Source of the DNA: Bacteroidota bacterium | GTDB taxonomy: Bacteria; Bacteroidota; Bacteroidia; Chitinophagales; BACL12 | Length of the DNA: 43,091 nt | Direction: 5' to 3' | NCBI GenBank assembly: GCA_016124275.1 | Contig: WGOA01000005.1 | Span: 1-43,091, forward strand | Shown here: positions 35,480 through 42,380 of the stretch, in pieces | Numbering within the stretch: the first letter of the stretch is position 1 | How the letters are laid out: each line of letters opens with the position of its first letter | Notes under the pieces: generated by a model | What the model was told of the DNA's origin: nothing | What the model saw: only the letters and a program-made list of their open reading frames with translations | Databases searched by the model: none | Position numbers and translations under genes: made by a program

Positions 35480-36685
35480 TTATCCGAGGAAACATTTAGC
35501 CTCGCCCCGGTAGGTTGGCCAACGCTCGGCAATTGATTGTCCACTAACCACTATAAACTCCAAAAAATGCTCCGATAGTTCCCCGGCTTTAGCGTGGCGG
35601 AAAAAAACCGGATCTCCCGGGCGAAGGGCCTCCGTGACCCCGCGCAACGGTGTTTGTACCTCCCCTGCCATCTCCTGCGGCACCAGCGACAAGCCCTGCG
35701 GCAGATACGGCCGGGGCTGTTTTTCCGGCCCGGTTGCCCCGGAGGCGATGTAGCCCCCCCCCAGGCAAGTGGCCATACCCGGCCCAGGAATCCGGCACAG
35801 CTCCAGCGCAAAGCCCGCGGCCGGCTCGGGTTTAAAGTGCTGGTACGCATCAAACAGCAGCGGCCCAAACAAACCCGAACCGGCCGCTACCTCCGTAATC
35901 CAAGGCTCCCTCTGGGTGCTCTCCAGGCTGCCTGTCCCCCCCCCGTTGACCCGCAGCGGTCCGAAACCCAGAGCCTTCAGCTGCTCCACCGCCGCCCCTC
36001 GCCGATCGGCAATGCGCGCCAGGGAACGGCCCTTCAACCCGCGAATCACCGCATTCATGAGCGTTTTACCGGGTACGGCATCGCCCACCCCCGCAATCTG
36101 CGCTTCATAGCCCATCAGCCCTTCCAAATACAAATGTGGACAACTTTCCAACGCCCGGGCCATTCGCTCCAGGTCCTGGCGCTCCCGCAATGGCGAGCGG
36201 TACACCCCAAACCAAAGCCCCGGAAACACCACCGAACAGTCCAAATCCAGCCAAACAGGCTGCTTTGCCCCGAATCTGGCTGCGGCGTGCTCCGCCGCAT
36301 GCAACTGGTCGGGGTGGTCCACCATCAGGGCTATGCGGGCACCGGCCGCGCTTCGCTCCGCAACAGCCTCCAAATCCTGCCGAACCAACGTGGGATAGGC
36401 CACCACAAGATCGTCAAAGCCCTGCGCACTCAGCCAGGCGGCCTCCGCAGCGTGGTAGCACAACAAACCCTGAAAGCGCTGGTCCATGGCCATGGCATAG
36501 GCCAAAGCCTCGCGGCAGCGCAGCGATTTTGTGGCCAGCCGAACCGGCAATTCGCCCGAGCGCGCCAACAGCGAGCGCGCATTGTTGCGAAAGCGCTCCA
36601 GATCCAGCCACGCCAATGGCAGGCGCTCGTGTTGCAGGGCGTCCCGGTAGCGCAGGTAATCCGGGGGAAGGGCTTGTTGGGGCAT
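35480..36685 (-). CDS. Fold-III PLP enzyme, amino acid deaminase/D-threonine aldolase-like
   Basis: About 401 residues from the ATG at 36685 (MPQQALPPDYLRYRDAL); an in-frame TTG at 36733 lies across a promoter-like box and is less likely. The alanine-racemase-type N-terminal TIM barrel has the PLP lysine in LPVRLATKSLRC (Lys53 from 36685), followed by GLLCYHAAEAAWL, ALMVDHPDQLHAAE, VWLDLDCSVVFPG and GPLRVNGGGTGSLEST, a Gly-rich phosphate-binding loop. The smaller C-terminal domain has GDPVFFRHAKAGELSEHF. Relatives include D-threonine aldolase and D-serine dehydratase, whose metal sits on a His-x-Cys/Asp pair near this His. Here the pair reads His-Ala-Lys, so metal use and reaction are uncertain. 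The gene is probably monocistronic. Confidence 0.8.
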   Translation of the reverse strand: MPQQALPPDYLRYRDALQHERLPLAWLDLERFRNNARSLLARSGELPVRLATKSLRCREALAYAMAMDQRFQGLLCYHAAEAAWLSAQGFDDLVVAYPTLVRQDLEAVAERSAAGARIALMVDHPDQLHAAEHAAARFGAKQPVWLDLDCSVVFPGLWFGVYRSPLRERQDLERMARALESCPHLYLEGLMGYEAQIAGVGDAVPGKTLMNAVIRGLKGRSLARIADRRGAAVEQLKALGFGPLRVNGGGTGSLESTQREPWITEVAAGSGLFGPLLFDAYQHFKPEPAAGFALELCRIPGPGMATCLGGGYIASGATGPEKQPRPYLPQGLSLVPQEMAGEVQTPLRGVTEALRPGDPVFFRHAKAGELSEHFLEFIVVSGQSIAERWPTYRGEAKCFLG

Positions 36686-36723
36686 GGCAAAACGGGCACC
36701 GCCGATCAACAGACGGGCCGGAC

Positions 36724-36731
36724 TAAGGTAC
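36724..36731 (-). promoter_or_regulatory. Possible -7 element for the PLP-enzyme gene
   Basis: The minus strand reads TACCTTAG, one mismatch from TAnnTTTG, 39 bases before the ATG at 36685. Confidence 0.4.
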
Positions 36732-36871
36732 AACGCCCGTTGAAGCAGGAACGCTAATCTTATGACAAAATACTGACCGTTCCAGCTCGTGGCGGCGGGA
36801 ACGGACTCCAGCGATTTCCTGTTTGAAATCTCGCCCCAGACAGGTAATTTTTAACCTAGTTTCGTGCCCCC

Positions 36872-37939
36872 ATGCCCCATTCCTCTTTCTCCTTGTTCCG
36901 AAGCGCTGCCTCCCACCCCAAGCGAGCAACCATTTGCTCGGCAGCAAGCCCTGCTTTGACCCCGCTGAGCGGTCGCGTTGCTTCCTTAAGCCCAAACTTT
37001 CTGCAAACCCAGCTGGCTGGCCTCCTGCTGCGGAGCCATCGGTTTTTGGCTGTTGCGCTGTTGTTGGTTTCCCTGACCCTGCTTTCTGCAAAAAGCAGCT
37101 CCTGGACGCTTCCCGCTGAACCCGGTCAGAAAGAAAGCATGGACCCGAGCAGTGCCAATTCCGCTTTGGGCATCATCACCGACATGCTGGACGCTATTCA
37201 GAATACCCAGCAACTGAGCTACAAAATGAAAGCCTGGGAGCGCTTTGGCAAAGACCTGGTTTACAGCGAGTCGGATGTGCGCATGCAAATGAAGCCCTTT
37301 AAGATTTATATGAAAACATGGGCACCTGAAAGCGGCATTGAAATTCTCTACGGCACTGGCGAACGCGACGGACTGGCGCTGATCAAACCTGCCGGCTTTC
37401 CCTACGTCAACGTTAAGTTGGCCCCGTCAAATTCGCGCATGCGCGATGGGCAGCACCACACCATTCTGGAAGGCGGGTTTCTGTATTTCGGCAGCATCAT
37501 CCGGCGCAGTTTGGAGATGCACCGCGACAAACTCGAAGAGGTGGTTACGCTGGAAGACGGGCAGAGTTTTTTGGGCAGGCCCTGCTACATGCTGACGATA
37601 GACTACCAAGGGTACTCATGGAATTCGTATACGTTAAAATCAGGCGAAACGCTTCTTTCCGTTGCGCGGCGCGAAGGTTTGCCCGAACACAGCATCCTGG
37701 AACGGAACCCTGCGTTCAGCAGTTACGAAAGTGGCAAGGCGGGTCAACGCTTGAACATCCCAACCGCCTACGCCTTTAAAACGGTGTTGTACATCGACAA
37801 ACAGACGCTGCTGCCCATCAAAAAGATGATTTACGACGATCGCGGTCTGTACGAGCGCTATGAGTTCCACTACCTCAACACCAGCCCTAAACTGGGCAAT
37901 GAAGCCTTTAGTGCCGACAACCCTGAATACGGCTTTTAG
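36872..37939 (+). CDS. DUF1571 exported protein with an internal LysM-like module
   Basis: Up to 355 residues. The DUF1571 domain begins near residue 105 (ITDMLDAIQNTQQLSYKMKAWERFGKDL), with PFKIYMKTWAPESGIEILYGTGERDGLALI and HHTILEGGFLYFGSIIRR, and ends with VLYIDKQTLLPIKKMIYDDRGLYERYEFH. Between these lies a LysM-like module (about 252-297: SYTLKSGETLLSVARREGLPEHSILERNP to GQRLNIPTAYA), a peptidoglycan-binding fold. The hydrophobic export signal (FLAVALLLVSLTLLSA) is at about 58-73, unusually far from the ATG. A box TAGTTTCG at 36857-36864 would start transcription almost at that ATG, so the true start may be a downstream TTG (36893, 36956 or 37046). The function of DUF1571 is unknown; envelope attachment is likely. 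Its 3' end converges with ilvE. Confidence 0.82.
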   Translation: MPHSSFSLFRSAASHPKRATICSAASPALTPLSGRVASLSPNFLQTQLAGLLLRSHRFLAVALLLVSLTLLSAKSSSWTLPAEPGQKESMDPSSANSALGIITDMLDAIQNTQQLSYKMKAWERFGKDLVYSESDVRMQMKPFKIYMKTWAPESGIEILYGTGERDGLALIKPAGFPYVNVKLAPSNSRMRDGQHHTILEGGFLYFGSIIRRSLEMHRDKLEEVVTLEDGQSFLGRPCYMLTIDYQGYSWNSYTLKSGETLLSVARREGLPEHSILERNPAFSSYESGKAGQRLNIPTAYAFKTVLYIDKQTLLPIKKMIYDDRGLYERYEFHYLNTSPKLGNEAFSADNPEYGF

Positions 37940-38002
37940 GGGTGTTGCTCCACCCCTCCGATTCTGAGTCAAGCCAGATGTTTAGCGGCGCGGAATGGAT
38001 GG

Positions 38003-39082
38003 TTACTCCAACACAACGTTCCAGCCAAAGCGGTCCGGAAGGACCCCGGTGCGCAGGTCGGCCAGTTCGGCTTTAAGGCTGGCAGAAAGTTCCCAGCGGC
38101 TGTCATCAAACAACAAGTCGCGCTCTTGGTAGCCCAAACGGCCAATTTGCGCGATGGTGGCGGCGGTGCCGGTGCCAAACATTTCAAGAAGCGCTCCGCT
38201 GTCGTAAGCCGAGACCACCTCATTGACCGTAATCTTCTCTTCCACCACCGGAATGCCGCGGTCGCGCAACAGCGCGATGACGGAATCGCGGGTAACGCCT
38301 AGCAGGATGGTGCCTTCCGCGGTGGGCGGGGTAACCACTTTATCCTTGAACACAAAAAAGACGTTCATGGTGCCGATCTCGTGAATGGCCTGAAAATCAA
38401 CGCCATCCACCCACAGCACCTGGTCAAAACCGCGCTCGCGCGCCATGCGCAGCGGCAACATGGTGGCGCCGTAGTTGCCTGCCGCCTTGGCAAAGCCCGT
38501 GCCCCCTTTGAACGCGCGAACGTAGTGCTGGGCAACCACCACTTCCACCGGTTTGGGGTAATAAATAGACGCAGGACTTCCCATAATGACCAGGCGGTAG
38601 TTGTCTGCAACCCGGATGCCGATGAATTCATCGGTGGCGTACATCAGCGGCCGGATGTACAGCGAACTTCCGGCGCGGTCTGGAATCCAGTTGCGATCCA
38701 GCAATACCAGTTCGCGCAACGCCTGCATGAACAAGGCCGGTGGTACGGCAGGCATGCCCATTCGCTCGGCAGACCGATTGAAGCGCTCGATGTTTTGATC
38801 CGGGCGAAACAGCAACGGTGTACCGGCGGGATTCCGGTAGGCCTTCATGCCCTCGAAAATGGACTGTCCGTAGTGGATGCCGGAACAGGCGGGATGCATG
38901 GGAATGGGCCCAAAAGGTTCAATGCGGGGATTGTTCCAGCTGCCAGCCGAATAATCCATCAAAAACATATGGTCCGCAAAGGTCTTGCCGAAGGGGATAT
39001 CGTTGAAATCAACGGTGGCAAGCTTGGATTGAGTGGTTTTGCGAACAGGGATTGGGCTGAGCGTGATGCTGTCGGTTTTCAT
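38003..39082 (-). CDS. ilvE: Branched-chain amino acid aminotransferase
   Basis: A 359-residue fold-type IV PLP transaminase of the long (BCAT/type II) branch that interconverts Leu, Ile and Val with their 2-oxo acids, using 2-oxoglutarate/glutamate. PLP Lys199 is in GTGFAKAAGNYGATM. Other hallmarks are GIHYGQSIFEGMKAYR, LFRPDQNIERFNRSAERM, LYIRPLMYATDEFIG, IHEIGTMNVFFVF, TILLGVTRDSVI and EMFGTGTAATIAQIG. The start is the ATG at 39082. It is divergent from the psi-like gene by only 17 bases if that gene starts at 39100, and convergent with the DUF1571 gene. No leader peptide or attenuator is visible. Confidence 0.95.
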   Translation of the reverse strand: MKTDSITLSPIPVRKTTQSKLATVDFNDIPFGKTFADHMFLMDYSAGSWNNPRIEPFGPIPMHPACSGIHYGQSIFEGMKAYRNPAGTPLLFRPDQNIERFNRSAERMGMPAVPPALFMQALRELVLLDRNWIPDRAGSSLYIRPLMYATDEFIGIRVADNYRLVIMGSPASIYYPKPVEVVVAQHYVRAFKGGTGFAKAAGNYGATMLPLRMARERGFDQVLWVDGVDFQAIHEIGTMNVFFVFKDKVVTPPTAEGTILLGVTRDSVIALLRDRGIPVVEEKITVNEVVSAYDSGALLEMFGTGTAATIAQIGRLGYQERDLLFDDSRWELSASLKAELADLRTGVLPDRFGWNVVLE

Positions 39083-39099
39083 GAAAATCGGCCGGGTGG

Positions 39100-39657
39100 A
39101 TGGTGGATGAAAAGAGGAGAAGAAGGAAAATCGCTAATTTCCGTCCGGTGAACGAATACGGCAATAAACCCGGCAGCGGGAAAGACAGCATTCGGCCGGG
39201 GGGAGAAGCACTCCGCGCCCTGTACAAAGAGCATGTTTACCGGCTCGGCGGGTCTGATTTTGAACCCTCAGCCGATAGCGTCAAAAGTACGCAAAAGGCG
39301 CTGATCGTGCTACCCCTGAGCGAGGCTGACCCCAATTCCGCAGAAGGGCAAATGCTGGATCGCATGCTCGGGGCGGTGGGTTTAGACCGCTCCGGTTGCC
39401 GCCTGGTGGATTCCCTGAGCGGGATTAACTACCGGCAACTGGCCAGCGAAACCCTCTTTGAAGTGCTGCTCGCCTTTGGCCAGTCCGGGGCGGATTTGGG
39501 CATTCACCTACAGACCCGACCCTGCCAAATTGTTCGGTTTCAGGATCGCATGCTCATTTTTTGCCCTGCGTTGAAGGAGCTTGCCGCAGATCCCGCCGCC
39601 AAAAAGGTGCTCTGGGGCTCGCTGCAACAAGCTTTCGGAACGGGCAGCAAGGCCTGA
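39100..39657 (+). CDS. Small protein resembling DNA polymerase III psi (HolD-like), tentative
   Basis: 185 residues from the ATG at 39100. A GTG at 39148 (MNEYGNKPGSGK) is an alternative that would avoid a purine-rich leader coded as EKRRRRK. The core runs ALIVLPLSEADPNSAEGQML, DRMLGAVGLDRSGCRLVD, LFEVLLAFGQSGADLG and ends MLIFCPALKELAADPAAKKVLWGSLQQAF. This last block resembles the end of HolD psi subunits (a 'P-L-x-E-L, P-x-A-K-x-x-L-W-x-x-L' pattern), and the order of strands suits a uracil-glycosylase-like alpha/beta fold. Psi helps tether the clamp loader to SSB. This is an inference from motif pattern only; the safe description is a conserved Bacteroidota hypothetical. It lies 13 bases upstream of the ITPase gene and is likely co-transcribed with it. 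Confidence 0.55.
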   Translation: MVDEKRRRRKIANFRPVNEYGNKPGSGKDSIRPGGEALRALYKEHVYRLGGSDFEPSADSVKSTQKALIVLPLSEADPNSAEGQMLDRMLGAVGLDRSGCRLVDSLSGINYRQLASETLFEVLLAFGQSGADLGIHLQTRPCQIVRFQDRMLIFCPALKELAADPAAKKVLWGSLQQAFGTGSKA

Positions 39658-39670
39658 CACTCCCCTCGCT

Positions 39671-40300
39671 ATGCCCGATTCCGCCCTTCCCCCGTTGGTT
39701 TTTGCCACCCGTAACGCCAACAAAGTGCTGGAAGTGCACGCTTTATTGGGCAATGCCTACCAATTGCTCTCGTTGGATGGCATTGGCTGCGCCGACGAAC
39801 TGCCCGAAACCGGCGACACGCTGGAGCATAACGCCCGCGAAAAAGCCGCCTACGTGCACGAGCGCTGGGGGCTGGACGTTTTTGCCGAAGACAGCGGCCT
39901 GCTGGTGCGGGCGCTCAACGATGAACCCGGGGTGTACTCCGCACGCTACGCCGGCCCGCAAGCCAGTGACGCCGACAACAAAGCCTTGCTGTTGGCGCGT
40001 TTAGCCGGCAAACAGGACCGCGAGGCCCGCTTTCGCACAGTGATCAGCCTGTGTTTTTCGGGCGAATGGCACCTGTTCCAGGGCGAGTGCCGGGGAGTCA
40101 TCGGTCTTGCGCCCGCTGGCGAAGGGGGTTTCGGCTACGACCCGCTTTTTTACCCGATGCTCCACAGCGGGCTTTCCCAGCGGACCTTTGCCCAAATGAG
40201 CCGGGAAGAGAAAAACGCGATCAGCCATCGGGGGCAGGCCGTCCGGGCGCTGGTCCGGTTTCTGGAGAGCCGCGCTGGGAAAAGCGCCTTGCCCACTTGA
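39671..40300 (+). CDS. rdgB: RdgB/HAM1 family XTP/dITP diphosphatase
   Basis: 209 residues from the ATG at 39671, which directly precedes the conserved first strand (LPPLVFATRNANKVLEVHALLG). A longer in-frame start lies inside the upstream gene and is unlikely. It hydrolyses non-canonical purine triphosphates (ITP, dITP, XTP) to the monophosphate and PPi, cleaning the nucleotide pool. Family signatures are ELPETGDTLEHNAREKA, DVFAEDSGLLVRALNDEPGVYSARYAG, GEGGFGYDPLFYP, the RTFAQMSREEKNAISHRGQA block and the terminal arginine-rich helix. Length is typical. It follows the psi-like gene by 13 bases. Confidence 0.95.
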   Translation: MPDSALPPLVFATRNANKVLEVHALLGNAYQLLSLDGIGCADELPETGDTLEHNAREKAAYVHERWGLDVFAEDSGLLVRALNDEPGVYSARYAGPQASDADNKALLLARLAGKQDREARFRTVISLCFSGEWHLFQGECRGVIGLAPAGEGGFGYDPLFYPMLHSGLSQRTFAQMSREEKNAISHRGQAVRALVRFLESRAGKSALPT

Positions 40301-40310
40301 AAAACCGAGG

Positions 40311-40342
40311 CATTGCAAGGGTTTGCGCAAGATTGTGCACAA
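40311..40342. promoter_or_regulatory. Three palindromes with centres 11 bp apart upstream of the sigma factor
   Basis: TTGCAA (40313-40318), TTGCGCAA (40323-40330) and TTGTGCACAA (40333-40342) are perfect palindromes with centres at 40315.5, 40326.5 and 40337.5. They therefore lie on the same helix face. They sit between the rdgB stop (40300) and the promoter-like box at 40371, a position suited to an operator or activator site. Confidence 0.5.
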
Positions 40343-40370
40343 AAAAGAATCCACGGGACAACTTTTTTTG

Positions 40371-40379
40371 TAACTTTTG
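40371..40379 (+). promoter_or_regulatory. Possible -7 element for the sigma factor unit
   Basis: TAACTTTTG followed by C is TAnnTTTG with one extra spacer base, 32 bases before the ATG at 40403. A run of seven T residues lies directly upstream. Confidence 0.45.
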
Positions 40380-40402
40380 CATCTTCTAAACGGGATTCCC
40401 CA

Positions 40403-41011
40403 ATGCCCAACATTACTGCGTCCACTTCCGAGCATGATTTGATCCAGGCCTGTTGCCGGGGTGAGCGAGCTGCCCAACAAGGTGTTTACGAGCGCTACTC
40501 ATCGCGTTTGTTTGCCATTTGCCTGCGCTATGCCGACGATTACCACCAGGCAGAAGACCTCCTCCAGGAGGGTTTTCTCAAGGTATTCCGGCACATCACG
40601 GCATTTCGGGGCGAAGGATCGTTTGAAGGGTGGCTGCGGCGAATTTTTGTCAACACTGCCATTGAACAACACCGCAAAAAGCACCACCTCTACCCTCTGG
40701 TGGAGGTTTTGCACACGGACCTTGAATGGCAGGACGAAGGGGTGATGGAGCAATTGGCCGCCGATGATCTGATGGAAATGGTTAACAGTCTTTCGCCAGG
40801 GTACCGCACCGTGTTCAATTTGTACGCCATTGAAGGCTACAACCACAAAGACATTGCCGACATGCTCGGCATCAGCGAAGGCACGTCCAAATCGCAATTA
40901 GCTCGCGCGCGGGCCATTTTGCAGAAAAAAGTAGAATCCGCTCCGCATTACGCGCATTTGAGCCAAAGCGGAGCCTCAACCCGATCCTTGAAAAAGGCCC
41001 ATGGAGCGTGA
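40403..41011 (+). CDS. Sigma-70 family (ECF-type) RNA polymerase sigma factor
   Basis: 202 residues from the ATG at 40403; an in-frame extension to 40313 runs across the palindromes and promoter box and is rejected. Region 2 spans about 25-95: YERYSSRLFAICLRYADDYHQAEDLLQEGFLKVFRHI, with FRGEGSFEGWLRRIFVNTAIEQHRK. Region 4 spans about 120-180: LSPGYRTVFNLYAIEGYNHKDIADMLGISEGTSKSQLARARAIL, a helix-turn-helix for the -35 region. There is no region 1 or 3, as in ECF factors. Its stop lies 11 bases inside the next gene, an overlap typical of sigma/anti-sigma pairs. The Cys pair CC near residue 17 is unusual but of unknown meaning. Confidence 0.93.
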   Translation: MPNITASTSEHDLIQACCRGERAAQQGVYERYSSRLFAICLRYADDYHQAEDLLQEGFLKVFRHITAFRGEGSFEGWLRRIFVNTAIEQHRKKHHLYPLVEVLHTDLEWQDEGVMEQLAADDLMEMVNSLSPGYRTVFNLYAIEGYNHKDIADMLGISEGTSKSQLARARAILQKKVESAPHYAHLSQSGASTRSLKKAHGA

Positions 41012-42371
41012 TTCCCGCCGCATAGACGAACTGTTTCGGCAGCGTATGGACCCGCTTCGGGTCAGCCCCCCGCCCATGGCGTGGGAGCGGCTTTCTGATG
41101 CGTTGGATGAAGGTGCCGGGCAGCCTATTAACGGTGCTCCGGTTAGCTCCATGCCAACACAAGGCGGAGCTTTCACGGGCTGGATGCGCAAGTCATGGTC
41201 AGGGATTGCTGTAGCAGGACTTCTGTTTTCGAGTTTGTTTTTAACGCCCGAACGCATTGGATATACTGCTGCCCATCAGCAGGTTATGTCGAGCGGCCTA
41301 AATAATCACTTGAATCAGGAGGGCGACGTTTCGCAGGCCTCTGCCTCCCTTGGAAACTTGGCGCACGCAGCAGGAATCGCCGTTCGTCAGGCCCAAAATC
41401 TTGTCCAAACACCGGTCAATCCGGGCGGTGCAACGCCGCAAGAAAATCTGGTGCCAATCCCCGCAGCCCGCTTCGAGCATGAAGGAACGGCCACCGCACC
41501 CGTCATTGCGCCGAACCCACGGGAGCTCGCTGCATGGTCGTTAGTAAACCAAAACCAGGAAGTACTGCCTGCAGCTCAGTCAAACACGCGCTCGCAAGAA
41601 GCCATCGCGGCAACAACGCCACTGACGTCAGCGCCTGAAACGGCGTTGGAGCAAACCACGCCCGTTACGCCTGGTACTGTTACTCCCGCCACGCTCGTCA
41701 CTCCCACAACTCCTACCACGCTCGCCACGCGCCCCCAGGGCCCTTCGCCCTGGAAAAACTTCTACGGCGGTGTACACGGCAGCCTTCAGTGGACCGGCTT
41801 GCTGAGCCAGAACAACGCACAGCCCGATGTGAACCTGAACCCGATGCTGAACATCGGTTACGCTTTTGGCGTGCATGCAGGGTATCGGTTTAACCCCCGC
41901 ATTTCGCTTGAAACGGGATTGGTGTTGAATTCCATGCAGGGATCGCGCTACGAAAGCTCGGTGTCCACGCGCAACGAAGAGGTGCCCGTGACCAAATCGC
42001 TGATGTTGCATTACACGCAATTGCCGCTAACGGTGCGCATCAGCCCGGGCCGCAACCCGCAAGGTGCTGTTCCTGAAGGTTGGAGCTATGTGGGCGGGCT
42101 GCAATACGGCATGTTGCGCACCTCCAAACTGCGCATTGAAGACAAGCCTGTCAATCCCGACCGCAATTTGCAACAACACGATCTGGCAGTGCTGCTCGGC
42201 ATGGATTACGATCTGCCCCTCAACGATCAACTGTTCCTGACGCTCGGCTTCCGCGGCAGCCTCGGCTTGAACCAGGCCAACGTCACTACGGTTGAAGGCA
42301 TCAACAGCGACAAGCGGAATGCCGTTTTGGGTTTCCGCGCCGCCTTTAACGGTTTCCTGCTCCCGCAATAA
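41001..42371 (+). CDS. Trans-envelope protein: cytosolic N-terminus, one TM helix, long linker, outer-membrane barrel-like domain
   Basis: A 456-residue protein overlapping the sigma gene by 11 bases. Residues 1-60 are polar (RRIDELFRQRMDPLRVSPPPMAWERLSDAL). This short block, with a PP..W motif, recurs in proteins encoded after sigma factors in Bacteroidota and may be the sigma-binding part. One TM helix lies at about 65-82 (SGIAVAGLLFSSLFLT). A ~165-residue low-complexity linker rich in Thr, Pro, Ala and Gln follows (TTPVTPGTVTPATLVTPTTP near 219-238). Residues 253-456 are a PorT/OmpA-like eight-strand barrel domain: NFYGGVHGSLQWTG, YAFGVHAGYRFNPRISLETGLVLN, LPLTVRISPG, SYVGGLQYGML, FLTLGFRGSLGLN, NAVLGFRAAFNGFLL. 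A single chain would thus touch cytosol, inner membrane, periplasm and outer membrane. No lipobox or cleavable signal is seen. Confidence 0.82.
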   Translation: MERDSRRIDELFRQRMDPLRVSPPPMAWERLSDALDEGAGQPINGAPVSSMPTQGGAFTGWMRKSWSGIAVAGLLFSSLFLTPERIGYTAAHQQVMSSGLNNHLNQEGDVSQASASLGNLAHAAGIAVRQAQNLVQTPVNPGGATPQENLVPIPAARFEHEGTATAPVIAPNPRELAAWSLVNQNQEVLPAAQSNTRSQEAIAATTPLTSAPETALEQTTPVTPGTVTPATLVTPTTPTTLATRPQGPSPWKNFYGGVHGSLQWTGLLSQNNAQPDVNLNPMLNIGYAFGVHAGYRFNPRISLETGLVLNSMQGSRYESSVSTRNEEVPVTKSLMLHYTQLPLTVRISPGRNPQGAVPEGWSYVGGLQYGMLRTSKLRIEDKPVNPDRNLQQHDLAVLLGMDYDLPLNDQLFLTLGFRGSLGLNQANVTTVEGINSDKRNAVLGFRAAFNGFLLPQ

Positions 42372-42380
42372 TCCGGTCTG

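Noticed and set aside
36777-36804. CCGTTCC / GGAACGG inverted repeat upstream of the PLP-enzyme gene as an operator
   Set aside because: The 14-base spacer and lack of any second copy or promoter overlap make it unremarkable.
37938-37957. Hairpin AGGGGTG / CACCCCT as a terminator between the DUF1571 gene and ilvE
   Set aside because: The stem is only 7 bp and no U-rich tract follows on either strand.
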